NCBI RefSeq assembly: GCF_023238205.1
Contig: NZ_CP096659.1
Coordinates: 2,621,626 to 2,685,625 of the forward strand
From: Halorussus limi
GTDB taxonomy: Archaea > Halobacteriota > Halobacteria > Halobacteriales > Haladaptataceae
Reading direction: 5' to 3'
DNA length: 64,000 nt
Both the position numbers and the translations under genes were made by a program. The stretch's first letter is position 1. Every line of letters begins with the position of its first letter. A model generated the notes under the pieces. That model did no database searches. It was not told where the DNA came from and was given only the letters and a program-made list of their open reading frames with translations. Below are positions 34,364-41,355 of the stretch, piece by piece.

Positions 34364-35136
34364 CGTCGGTGGCTCTCTTCGACCGCCGGGGCGCCAGCGA
34401 GACCATCGGCTTCGTGTTCGTGTTCGCGCTCGTGACGGCCTCCGTCGGCGTGATATACACGACCGGCATCGGCGGACTGGCCGACGCCCGCGAGGACGAG
34501 CAACTGACCAACGCGGTCCGGGCGTTCGACGTGCTGGACGACAACGTCGCGGACCTGACCCGCGAGGGCGCCCCGAGTCGGGCGACCGAACTCAAACTCT
34601 CGGACGCGGGACTCGGGTTCGGCGACCCGGTGACGTTCGAGGTGCAGGTCAACCACACCGACACGGACGCCAACGCGACCTACCGGGCGAACACTCGACC
34701 GCTGGTCTACTCCGGCGAGGCGGGGAAGGTGGTGTTCTCGGCGGGCGCGACGTTCCGGGTTGACGGCGGGTCGGCCGCGATGCGCTCGAAACCCGGGTTC
34801 CTCGTGGACGACCGCCGGTCGCTGGTCCCGCTGTTGGTGGCCTACCCCCAGGGCGGTTCGGGCGGCGTCGGCGGGTCCTCGACCGTCCTCGTCGTCACCC
34901 ACCGCCAGTCCCAGCAACTCGACGGCGAGTTCGACACGGGTCCGGACGCCGCCGACGAAGCGCGGGTCAACGTCACGGTCGAGTCGCCACGCGCCGCGGC
35001 GTGGGGCCGCTACTTCGAGGCGCAGGGGATGACCGCTATCGACGGGACCGCGGACGACGGCGACGTGACCTACCAGTTCAGGACCGACCACCTGCTCGTG
35101 TCCGAGACTGTCGTGGAGTTCGACATCAACGCCTGA
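34360..35136 (+). CDS. Pilin-like membrane protein 5, archaellin/pilin N-terminal type
   Basis: 258 aa. RRGASETIGFVFVFALVTAS near the start is a classic archaeal type IV pilin signal (charged residue, then a small residue and Glu, then the helix). The exposed domain is similar in arrangement to the divergent 605-aa protein at 35262, including AAAWGRYFEAQG, which matches RAWGRFFEQRT there. GTG 34360 overlaps the pilin-4 stop by 4 nt; this is the last gene of the operon. It ends at 35136, 125 bp from the convergent gene. Confidence 0.78.
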   Translation: MTSVALFDRRGASETIGFVFVFALVTASVGVIYTTGIGGLADAREDEQLTNAVRAFDVLDDNVADLTREGAPSRATELKLSDAGLGFGDPVTFEVQVNHTDTDANATYRANTRPLVYSGEAGKVVFSAGATFRVDGGSAAMRSKPGFLVDDRRSLVPLLVAYPQGGSGGVGGSSTVLVVTHRQSQQLDGEFDTGPDAADEARVNVTVESPRAAAWGRYFEAQGMTAIDGTADDGDVTYQFRTDHLLVSETVVEFDINA

Positions 35137-35261
35137 GGTCGTCCGGGGTCCGGGGTCGTCCGAATCCGGACCCGTCCGAAATTCGGGGTCGCGCGAAGCC
35201 TGAAGTTCCCGTGACGCGGCGACTCCGTGGTCGAAAATCAGCTGGTTCTCTTCTGCTACCC
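35137..35261. terminator. Convergent terminator region
   Basis: 125 bp between two converging genes. GTCCGG ... CCGGAC arms (35151-35175 region) and a few GGGGTC repeats could fold; an AAAATC/GGTTCTCTTC stretch follows. No gene is seen. Confidence 0.4.
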
Positions 35262-37079
35262 TCAGACGCTCGTCACGTTCACGCGGTTGACCGTGACGTG
35301 CATGTAGGTGACTCGCGGCGCGGTCTGGTAGTTCTGCGGTAGCGTCGTCGAACGCGCGAGCGCGGCGTCGTAGTGGACCGTCCCGCCCGACTTCATGCGG
35401 GTCTCGCCGCCGACCAGCGCGCCGAAGACTTTCGCGTGAGTCGTGACCGCCACGCTTCCCTGCACGCTCGGACTGTCGGGCGCGTAGAGCATCCCGACGA
35501 ACCGCGAGTCCGAGAACTCGGCCTCGACGCCCGGCGGGCCGTACACTCGGAAACTCCCCGACTTCTGGCCGGGAATCCGAACTTCGCCACCGCCGACGAC
35601 CTCGAACTTCGTCGCGTCCATGTAGACGTTCGTCCGGCCGCCGCTCGGGTTCTCGACACGGATGGTACCGCCATCGACCGAGATGGGTCCGGAGACCGCG
35701 AGCGCGACGTTCCCGTCAGAGAGGTTGACGACGAGTTCCTCGCCGTTGTCGATGTCTATCTCTTCGAGGTAGTACTTCCCGGCGGTCAGTTCGCAGGTCG
35801 AGGAACACCCGACGAGGCGACCGTTCGAGATGGCTCCGGTCGCGCCGTTGTCGTTGCTGTCGTGGATGCTGTCGTTGCGCGCCGTGACCATCGGGCCGAC
35901 CGGGTCGATGTCGGCGACCGACCCGTTGTTGGCCACCCACCCGGTGACGGTCGCCTGTCCCGAGAGGCTGAAGCTCCCGCCGTAGGAGACGTTGCCCTCG
36001 ACGCGGGTCTTCGAACTCTTGATCTCCACGACGCCGCCGCCCGAGACGAGGTTGCCCCGGATTTCGGCGTCTCCGCTCATCGACACGCCGCCGACGGTCT
36101 CGATGGTGCCCGACTGATTTTTGCTCTCGGTATAGGGGCCTACCGAGGAGTTGTAGCTGTCCGTGAACGTCTCTTCCCCGCCGCCGCCGTGGATGTTCAG
36201 TTTCTTAGAGGAAGTCGAGGCCACTCCCTGCTTCACTTTGGGGACGTTCGGCGGCGTGATTAGCCGGAGGGTGACACTCCTATTGTCGTGGTCGAACTTG
36301 ACTTCGCCACCGGTTCGCTGTTCGAAGAACCGCCCCCACGCCCGGTAGTACTCGCTCTGGACCGTGAGGTTGACCTCGGCCCGAGTGAGAGGGTTGGACA
36401 TACCGTTAGTCGGGCGCGGATACTTGGGGTCGCCGGTCCCGTTCTTCCGGACGACCGCAGTGCCGTCGAGGGGTCCGCGACCCGAGACGGCCACCAGCGG
36501 TAGCGTCAGCGTCGTGTCCCGGTAGTGGACTTCGGGCGGCGATACCATCGTCGTGCCGTTGCCCGTGCGCTTCCAGACGCCGCCGCCCTGATACGCGATG
36601 GCGGTGTCGGCGTTCCGGTAAGTCACCGCGCCGAGGCTCTGGTTCATCACCGTGCGCTCGGGTTCGTTCACGTCCATCGGATTCACCCGCACCCGCATCC
36701 ACCCGCTCCGGTTCTCGACGGAGACGCTATCGACGCCGAGCGACGTTCGCTGGACTGGCGACGCCCCGATGCCGACCAGACTCGCCTTCGAGTCGAGTTG
36801 GGTCATCGCGTTCTCGGCGCTGTCTATCTCCGAGGCCCGCTTGGAGTCGTCGAGCGCCGACGACCCGAACGCGACGATGAGACCCGTGCCGACGATGGTG
36901 ATGCCCAGCAGGAGGACGACGCCCAGAACCTCCGACTGGGCCCGCGTTCCCGCCGCTCGGTCGCGCGTTCCCGCCGCTCGGTCGCGCGTTCCCGCCGCCC
37001 GTTCTCGCACACTCGTCCGTCGGCCGTCCGTTCTCCTCGCTCCCGTCCCCCCGAACTCTGAACTCCGCCGACCGGTCAT
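35262..37079 (-). CDS. Large pilin-type surface protein
   Basis: 605 aa. An N-terminal charged stretch carries three copies of RAAGTRD-type repeats (residues 26-46). Then come TRAQSEVLGVVLLLGITIVG, a pilin/archaellin-type signal, and one hydrophobic helix (to about 70). The remainder is extracellular. Residues 75-290 are similar in style to pilin-like protein 5 (YYRAWGRFFEQRTGG). Residues 310-480 are a beta-helix-like region with many short repeats of G and V (SGDAEIRGNLVSGGGVVEIK), like bactofilin or adhesin surfaces. Two Cys (CSSTCEL) and many sequons follow. ATG 37079 is about 25 bp after the symmetric TATA box (leaderless). It is likely a major or adhesive surface subunit served by the neighbouring machine (inference). 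Confidence 0.78.
   Translation of the reverse strand: MTGRRSSEFGGTGARRTDGRRTSVRERAAGTRDRAAGTRDRAAGTRAQSEVLGVVLLLGITIVGTGLIVAFGSSALDDSKRASEIDSAENAMTQLDSKASLVGIGASPVQRTSLGVDSVSVENRSGWMRVRVNPMDVNEPERTVMNQSLGAVTYRNADTAIAYQGGGVWKRTGNGTTMVSPPEVHYRDTTLTLPLVAVSGRGPLDGTAVVRKNGTGDPKYPRPTNGMSNPLTRAEVNLTVQSEYYRAWGRFFEQRTGGEVKFDHDNRSVTLRLITPPNVPKVKQGVASTSSKKLNIHGGGGEETFTDSYNSSVGPYTESKNQSGTIETVGGVSMSGDAEIRGNLVSGGGVVEIKSSKTRVEGNVSYGGSFSLSGQATVTGWVANNGSVADIDPVGPMVTARNDSIHDSNDNGATGAISNGRLVGCSSTCELTAGKYYLEEIDIDNGEELVVNLSDGNVALAVSGPISVDGGTIRVENPSGGRTNVYMDATKFEVVGGGEVRIPGQKSGSFRVYGPPGVEAEFSDSRFVGMLYAPDSPSVQGSVAVTTHAKVFGALVGGETRMKSGGTVHYDAALARSTTLPQNYQTAPRVTYMHVTVNRVNVTSV
36943..37005 (-). repeat. Three tandem 21-bp repeats within the pilin-type gene
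   Basis: Three near-identical copies of a 21-base unit (CGCGTTCCCGCCGCT core) encode the repeated RAAGTRD heptapeptide just before the membrane signal. The copies are almost identical at DNA level, indicating recent slippage or duplication; copy number may vary between strains. Confidence 0.8.
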
Positions 37080-37097
37080 ACCCGCCCAATCGAACCA

Positions 37098-37117
37098 CGG
37101 GTTTATAAACTAACCCG
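37098..37117 (-). promoter_or_regulatory. TATA box inside an inverted repeat
   Basis: CGGGTT (37098-37103) and AACCCG (37112-37117) flank TATAAACT. The palindrome GTTTATAAAC at 37101-37110 is the probable TATA box, about 25-28 bp before the ATG at 37079. A protein that binds the repeat would block TBP, so this gene is probably under repressor control. Confidence 0.55.
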
Positions 37118-37363
37118 CCACCTCTCGGGAAAAATTCACTAGCGAACTGATGCGACCGGCGGCGTTCGGGCCAATCGCGCCGCGTCGCTTCCGCGGCGCG
37201 TAATCGGGACGGCGGGCGGTCACGAATCTCGGAATCGCCGGCGAACAGTCGAGGTTGGCGAGACGCCCTTCGCCGTCGTATCGGGTTCTCGATGCGTCTC
37301 CCGGCAGTTTTACTCACCGGAAAGTCTTTGTACGGCCCACTCTGATAACGGGTAGCAACCAAA
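37118..37363. other. Intergenic region with a 9-bp GC hairpin
   Basis: Two exact 9-base arms, CGCGCCGCG (37176-37184) and CGCGGCGCG (37192-37200), have a 7-base loop. The region separates the pilin-type gene and HalOD1 gene, which diverge. No gene is seen. The HalOD1 promoter may be the AT-rich stretch TTTTACTCACC at 37308-37318, though it is weak. Confidence 0.45.
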
Positions 37364-37693
37364 ATGAGTATGTCGAGAAAGAACATCGACCCCGTGGAAA
37401 TCGAATCTACCGAGGAAAACGGCGCCTCCAACTCTACCTACGTCTTCGACATCAGCCAGCACATGCTCGACGGGGAGGTGTGTACGGGCGTCGCCCTCGC
37501 GCTCTCGGAGGTGGTCGAACGCGACCCCGCGAAGATGACGCCGCTGAGTTCCGTCGTGGACTGCGACGCGCTTCAGTTGTTCTTCCGGACGCGCCGGTAC
37601 GGCGACCTCCGCGACGACGTCTCGGTGTCGTTCCCCTACGACGTGTACGAGGTCACTGTCCATTCGAGCGGTCGCGTCGTCGTGCAGGGGTAG
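37364..37693 (+). CDS. HalOD1 output-domain protein, second copy
   Basis: 109 aa; 107-aa core similar in design to the gene at 10784. Seen: TYVFDISQHMLDGEVCTGVALALSEVVERDP, then PLSSVVDCDALQLFF, and a closing strand YDVYEVTVHSSGRVVVQG. HalOD1 domains are haloarchaeal output modules of unknown biochemistry. Two ATGs occur (37364 and 37370). It faces away from the pilin-type surface gene, sharing the 37118-37363 region, which makes local regulation possible but unproven. Confidence 0.8.
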   Translation: MSMSRKNIDPVEIESTEENGASNSTYVFDISQHMLDGEVCTGVALALSEVVERDPAKMTPLSSVVDCDALQLFFRTRRYGDLRDDVSVSFPYDVYEVTVHSSGRVVVQG

Positions 37694-37810
37694 CCGCGGG
37701 GGTTCAGGTTCGATTCGGCTTCGATTGCGGTCGAGTACTTCGACTCGTATTCTTCGACGCGTCACCTCGGCTGCCAAGAGTGATGTGTCCCGCCAGCGTA
37801 TCACCGCGAG

Positions 37811-38002
37811 ATGCGGGACTTCCTCGGTCCGACGTACCTGAACCTCGCGGCGCTCGCCGCCGTCACGGCGCTCATCGGCGTCGCGTACGTTCTCGCGTCC
37901 TCCCCGCTGGTCCGGTACGGGGCGTGGCTCGTCGCGTTCGCGGTCTGGATGGCGTGGTTCGTCGCGGTCGCCCGCGAGTGGATTTCGCGGGCAGACTTCT
38001 GA
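37811..38002 (+). CDS. Small two-helix membrane protein, unknown
   Basis: 63 aa. Two helices (about 9-29 and 34-52) and a charged end AREWISRADF. No family is recognised. The gene is short but keeps a membrane pattern with Trp and Ala typical of the window, so I judge it probable. Confidence 0.5.
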   Translation: MRDFLGPTYLNLAALAAVTALIGVAYVLASSPLVRYGAWLVAFAVWMAWFVAVAREWISRADF

Positions 38003-38064
38003 CACGGATACCCGACCCGGAGGGCACGTTCGAGGTACTGGCGCTCTCGCGCACGATGCGACCC

Positions 38065-38071
38065 TTTAAAA
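38065..38071 (+). promoter_or_regulatory. TATA box of the aIF1A gene
   Basis: TTTAAAA centred 26-27 bp before GTG 38094; the mRNA should be leaderless. Confidence 0.7.
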
Positions 38072-38093
38072 ACGTGGAACGCGTATTTTGGGT

Positions 38094-38381
38094 GTGAGTG
38101 AAGATTCTGGGCGACGGAACCTCCGCATGCCCGACGATTCAGAGCAGTTTGCCATCGTAACCGAGATGCTCGGCAAGAACCGCGTTCGCCTCCGCTGTAA
38201 CGACGGCGTGGAGCGAATGGGCCGGATTCCGGGCCGGATGCGCAAGCGTATCTGGATTCGACGCGACGACATCGTGCTGTGCGAACCGTGGGACTGGCAG
38301 GACGAGAAGGCCGACATCGAATGGCGCTACGACGGGTCCGCACAGGACCAACTGCGGCGCGAAGGCCACATCAACGTCTAA
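38094..38381 (+). CDS. eif1A: Translation initiation factor aIF1A
   Basis: 95 aa OB-fold factor that binds the A site of the small ribosomal subunit during start-site selection. The S1-like OB domain reads [20 protein letters not shown], then the loop [20 protein letters not shown], both characteristic of aIF1A. The protein begins with a short polar tail ([14 protein letters not shown]) and ends in a Gln/Arg/His-rich tail, as in other haloarchaeal copies. GTG 38094 is chosen because the TATA box is 26 bp ahead; the TTG at 38088 would lie too close. A T run follows the stop. Confidence 0.95.
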   Translation: MSEDSGRRNLRMPDDSEQFAIVTEMLGKNRVRLRCNDGVERMGRIPGRMRKRIWIRRDDIVLCEPWDWQDEKADIEWRYDGSAQDQLRREGHINV

Positions 38382-38391
38382 TTTTTCTAGC
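38382..38391 (+). terminator. T-rich terminator after aIF1A
   Basis: ATTTTTCTAG directly follows the aIF1A stop, a typical haloarchaeal poly-T stop for transcription. Confidence 0.55.
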
Positions 38392-38635
38392 CTCACTGCG
38401 ACGCGCGAACCCTACCGAGTTAGACGGCGTCTTCCGTTCTCTCGCCGTGTTCTCGTCGGACGACTCGCGCCTCGATTGGAATCCGCGAAACTGAGACACG
38501 AGTTCGTTTACCGACATCACCCCACCTGCCGATAGTATCGGCCCCTGGTACGTCGGAAGACGAACCGACGACAGGCCCATAACAAACCGTTCGTAGTAGA
38601 GAAAACTTATCACGGTCGACCCGCCAGTCCGGGCC
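38392..38635. other. Intergenic region with a 15-bp palindrome and TATA box
   Basis: A perfect inverted repeat GCCGATA-G-TATCGGC lies at 38528-38542, followed by CGTCGG ... CCGACG arms at about 38551-38570. ACTTATC at 38605-38611 is 28 bp before the next ATG (38636), so that gene is probably leaderless and the palindromes are possible upstream operators. No gene is seen. Confidence 0.5.
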
Positions 38636-39106
38636 ATGGCTCGAACGGTCGATTCCCCGGAGCGGTCCAGAAGGAAGCGGATCCACTACGGGTTGTTCAT
38701 TTTCGGCGTCTTCATGGTCGTCGCCGGGGTGGTCATGTTCTTCCCTGCGGTCCAGTACGAGTTTCAACAGAATACGAGCGTAGACGCCGAGGGGCAACAC
38801 GTCAATCAGTACGACCTGCTCACACCTCAGGAACAACGCGTCGTCGACGGTGCGCTCAGTGGAGAGACGTACGTACTCGAGACCAGCAAGCCGATTCCCG
38901 GCACAACCCGGATACCCCTTCAGCCAGAGCACGTGAAGGTGAACAAACAGGGAACGACCTACACGTTCACCTATCGACTCATCTTCCCGGCGACGGAACC
39001 GAAGGGGATGGCAACCATCGCGCTCGCTGTCGGCGGCCTGCTGGCGATGGCCGAAGCGGTTCGCCGCCACCATTTCCCGAAGTCGTTGCCGTGGCAGATC
39101 AGCTAA
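38636..39106 (+). CDS. Two-helix membrane protein with extracytoplasmic loop, unknown
   Basis: 156 aa. A basic start (SPERSRRKRIHYG) precedes helix 1 (residues 18-38). Next comes an extracytoplasmic beta-rich loop (40-125) with DLLTPQEQRVVDGALSGETYVLE and GTTYTFTYRLIF, then helix 2 (about 126-145) and a cytoplasmic tail with His residues. No family named. Start ATG 38636 is set by a TATA box 28 bp upstream. It converges with the matrixin lipoprotein gene (42 bp apart). Confidence 0.65.
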   Translation: MARTVDSPERSRRKRIHYGLFIFGVFMVVAGVVMFFPAVQYEFQQNTSVDAEGQHVNQYDLLTPQEQRVVDGALSGETYVLETSKPIPGTTRIPLQPEHVKVNKQGTTYTFTYRLIFPATEPKGMATIALAVGGLLAMAEAVRRHHFPKSLPWQIS

Positions 39107-39148
39107 TCGACTGTGCAGATATTCCCTCCTGAGCGGAACATCGACCCG

Positions 39149-40252
39149 CTACTCCCACCAGTCACTCTGTCGCTCACCGTCTCCACTGTCGACGAACGGC
39201 TCGGGCAACTCGTCCCCGCTGAGGCCCATCGCGTCCGCCAGCCAGTAGCCGACGTGCCACCCAATCGCGTCCACGTTTAGGTCGCGTAACTTAATCTCGT
39301 AGTCAGCGAAGTACTCGGGCGCGCCGTCGGTGTCCGTATCGTACACCCAACTCAGCCCACACGACCCCTCACGTACGCGCTCACCCCCGCAGTCGAACGG
39401 GTCGTCTGCGAAACTGATTCGCACGTCCGCCGCCGACCGGTTCGAAGTCGTCACGAACGACACGTTGCTCGGAACTGAGCCTTCTGCGCCAGACTCGTAG
39501 TAATCGAGGGCGTGCCGAATTTGCGTGCGAGCGTCCTCGCGGTCGTGGCCCGGAAGCGCCGACACGTCGACGTAGACCGAAAGCGTGCTATTTCGCCACG
39601 GGACTGCACGGTCAGCGATGTCCGCCTGAGAGAGGTAGGTGTGTTCCGCTATCGCTTGCATCGTCGGCATCGGCTCCTCCCCGTGTTCGAGGCCGACGAC
39701 GTGTCCGAACTCGTGTTTCAGAATCCGCCTCGTGGACTCGTTCGAGTAACCCGCGACGACCCTGACTTCGACGGAGTCGGTTGGCGTCTCCCACGCGTCG
39801 AGTACCGGCGCACATCCGACCGTGGAGTTGGTGTCTCCACCGCCGCACTCCGAAATTCCGGCGACGAGTCTGACGGTGATGTCCGCTTCGTACACGTTCG
39901 TCGTGGGGACGAACGTGACGTTGTACTCCGCGTACTGGCTCCCGTTACCGTTCCAATACGTCAGCGTCTGATTCACGAGCGGTTTGACGTTCCGCGACTG
40001 GTTGACGGTGTTCCACACCGCGACCGTCACGTTCTGTTCTCCCCACGGGTTCTCGACCTCCTTCTCCTGGCTGGTCGTCGTTTCCTCTGGGGTCGTCGCG
40101 CTCGTAGTTGGAAGTGACTTGGTCGTCGTAGTCGGGTCGACCGACGAAGTCGTATCTCGTGTCGTCGACGTCGGCGTGGTCTCCTGAACCGCGCCGCTGC
40201 ACCCGGCGAGAAGAACGAGGCCGACGACAGCCACCACCCGCTTGTCCAACAT
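39149..40252 (-). CDS. Matrixin-like zinc metalloprotease lipoprotein with degenerate second domain
   Basis: 367 aa. Lipobox LLAGC with Cys18, so it is probably anchored outside the cell. A Thr/Ser-rich linker occupies residues 24-66. Domain A (74-190) is a matrixin-type zincin with HEFGHVVGLEH at 180-190, which supplies three His zinc ligands and the catalytic Glu181. Domain B (223-344) repeats the same layout: VYVDV strand, TTSNRSAADVRISF, a Cys pair (C288/C298 against C136/C147 in A). Where A has the zinc helix, B reads GYWLADAMGL, so it has no active site. B is likely a structural or substrate-holding pseudo-domain. The upstream region holds two GACAG-type palindromes. Confidence 0.85.
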   Translation of the reverse strand: MLDKRVVAVVGLVLLAGCSGAVQETTPTSTTRDTTSSVDPTTTTKSLPTTSATTPEETTTSQEKEVENPWGEQNVTVAVWNTVNQSRNVKPLVNQTLTYWNGNGSQYAEYNVTFVPTTNVYEADITVRLVAGISECGGGDTNSTVGCAPVLDAWETPTDSVEVRVVAGYSNESTRRILKHEFGHVVGLEHGEEPMPTMQAIAEHTYLSQADIADRAVPWRNSTLSVYVDVSALPGHDREDARTQIRHALDYYESGAEGSVPSNVSFVTTSNRSAADVRISFADDPFDCGGERVREGSCGLSWVYDTDTDGAPEYFADYEIKLRDLNVDAIGWHVGYWLADAMGLSGDELPEPFVDSGDGERQSDWWE

Positions 40253-40300
40253 AATTACGACACGCTGAACGGAGGAGATACATGAAAATAGCGGTAAACG

Positions 40301-40347
40301 GACAGCTGTCGAGCGTCGTAGCTATATGACAGACGCGTAGCTGTCTG
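40301..40347 (-). promoter_or_regulatory. Two GACAG/CTGTC inverted repeats upstream of the matrixin gene
   Basis: GACAGCTGTC at 40301-40310 is a perfect palindrome. The second, GACAG (40328-40332) with CTGTC (40341-40345), uses the same half-site 8 bp apart. They lie 50-95 bp before the lipoprotein start and 35-80 bp after tRNA-Ala, a suitable position for a dimeric regulator. A weak T run nearby could also serve as tRNA terminator. Confidence 0.4.
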
Positions 40348-40381
40348 TTTTGTGTCCCTCGGAAAGACGGTAAAACGGGAG

Positions 40382-40453
40382 TGGACTCGTCGGGATTTGA
40401 ACCCGAGGCCTTCCCCGTGCCAGGGGGATGATCTACCGCTGATCTACGAGCCC
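40382..40453 (-). tRNA. tRNA-Ala (anticodon GGC)
   Basis: On the minus strand, the acceptor GGGCTCG (5' end at 40453) pairs with CGAGTCC near the 3' end, and the discriminator is A (complement of 40382). The D arm is GATC with AGCGGTA. The anticodon loop CTGGCAC lies in the stem TCCCC/GGGGA, giving anticodon GGC (reads GCC and GCT). The T arm is TCGGG-TTCAAAT-CCCGA. CCA is not encoded and no intron is present. A probable promoter, TTTATC, lies about 35 bp upstream (40490 region). Confidence 0.95.
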
Positions 40454-40663
40454 TCGTACGCATCTCTTCGTTGGCCGGGGTTACTGATAAACCTCTCGGA
40501 TTCTATCCACCAGCGAGCAGTGACCTGAGGCAGGCCGGGATGCTGATTTGAGGCACCTCGGTGCTCGATCGAGAAGCGGACGGCGATGCGCCGTAGAGAC
40601 GCACCAGCGCGCCGAGACTCGATTGGCGAAACCTGCTCGACTCGCGCGAGTAGATTGCAACTC

Positions 40664-40670
40664 TTAAATA
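40664..40670 (+). promoter_or_regulatory. TATA box upstream of rps15
   Basis: TTAAATA, the only strong TATA-like box in the region, predicts initiation near 40692. It is followed by an inverted repeat CCGTAC (40674-40679) / GTACGG (40692-40697) covering the start site. The resulting leader would be about 190 nt. The alternative, a start close to ATG 40883, lacks a TATA box. Confidence 0.6.
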
Positions 40671-40708
40671 CCTCCGTACAATTTGCAACACGTACGGGAA
40701 CAGCACAG

Positions 40709-40832
40709 CCGCAAATCTGACTCGTCGGGGACTCGCGGGCGTCGCCCGCCCGCGACCGAGGTCGTTCGACCTCGCCTCTTTCCCGACTCGGGATTGCGGA
40801 CGTGCGCCGCGTCAGACCGACGCATCAGCACG
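40709..40832 (+). ncRNA. Candidate structured leader RNA of rps15 (three-way junction)
   Basis: Stems found by hand. A: 40709-40717 pairs with 40792-40799 (8 bp, one bulged A). B: 40725-40731 with 40780-40786 (7 bp, one G-U). Inside B are two hairpins, C 40733-40740 with 40748-40755 (8 bp) and D 40757-40763 with 40768-40774 (7 bp, GTTC loop), together a three-way junction. A separate hairpin follows: 40801-40805 with 40828-40832 and 40809-40813 with 40819-40823. It sits between the promoter and the S15 start. In bacteria S15 represses its own mRNA by binding a structured leader, so autogenous control is a natural hypothesis; an independent small RNA is the alternative. Confidence 0.5.
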
Positions 40833-40882
40833 CCTACCTCACAATCGGCGATAGCGGCCTGTGCAGTTCCAATCAGAAAACT

Positions 40883-41350
40883 ATGGCACGAATGCACACC
40901 CGCCGCCGCGGCTCGTCCGACTCGGACAAGCCAGTGGCAGACGAACCGCCGGAGTGGAGCGACGTAGACGAAGACGAAATCGAAGAGCGCGTGGTCGAAC
41001 TGGCCGAGCAGGGTCACAGCCCGAGCCAGATCGGCCTGAAGCTTCGCGACGAGGGCGTGAAGGGCACGCCGATTCCGGACGTGAAGCTGGCGACCGGCAA
41101 GAAGGTCACGGAGATTCTCGAAGAGAACGACGCCACCGGCGAAGTACCGGAGGACCTCTACAACCTGCTCGAGCGGGCCGTCCGCCTGCGCGAACACATG
41201 GACGACAACCCGCAGGACGCCGCCAACAAGCGCGCGCTCCAGAACACCCAGTCGAAGGTCCGTCGCCTCGTGGACTACTACCGCGGCGACGAACTCGACG
41301 AGGACTTCACGTACTCCTACGACACCGCCAAGGAAATCACCGAAGGCTGA
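40883..41350 (+). CDS. rps15: Ribosomal protein S15
   Basis: 155 aa small-subunit protein that binds the central domain of 16S rRNA. Archaeal-type N-terminal extension (ARMHTRRRGSSDSDKP) and the WSDVDEDEIEERVVELAEQG helix precede the S15 core with SQIGLKLRDEGVKGTPIPDV, RLREHMDDNPQDAANKRALQ and KVRRLVDYYR. The length is normal for haloarchaea. ATG 40883 begins the archaeal MARMH start; the upstream frame to 40802 is leader RNA. It is the first gene of a unit with the RecJ-like paralog, pcc1 and rps3ae. Confidence 0.96.
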   Translation: MARMHTRRRGSSDSDKPVADEPPEWSDVDEDEIEERVVELAEQGHSPSQIGLKLRDEGVKGTPIPDVKLATGKKVTEILEENDATGEVPEDLYNLLERAVRLREHMDDNPQDAANKRALQNTQSKVRRLVDYYRGDELDEDFTYSYDTAKEITEG

Positions 41351-41355
41351 ACTGA

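Larger units (their letters stand above)
40454..40882. other. 429-bp region upstream of rps15 with promoter and structured leader
   Basis: No protein gene is supported; a 67-codon open frame on the minus strand (40503-40706) has no coding character. The region contains the tRNA-Ala promoter, an AT-rich rps15 promoter (TTAAATA 40664-40670) and, between it and the rps15 ATG, a GC-rich element that folds into a multi-branched structure (separate entry). Confidence 0.75.

Noticed and set aside
40503-40706. 67-codon minus-strand frame upstream of rps15
   Set aside because: It overlaps the rps15 promoter and has no coding character.
40709-40832. H/ACA or C/D guide RNA interpretation of the rps15 leader element
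   Set aside because: I see no ACA box after the closing stem, no kink-turn pattern and no C/D boxes at the ends.
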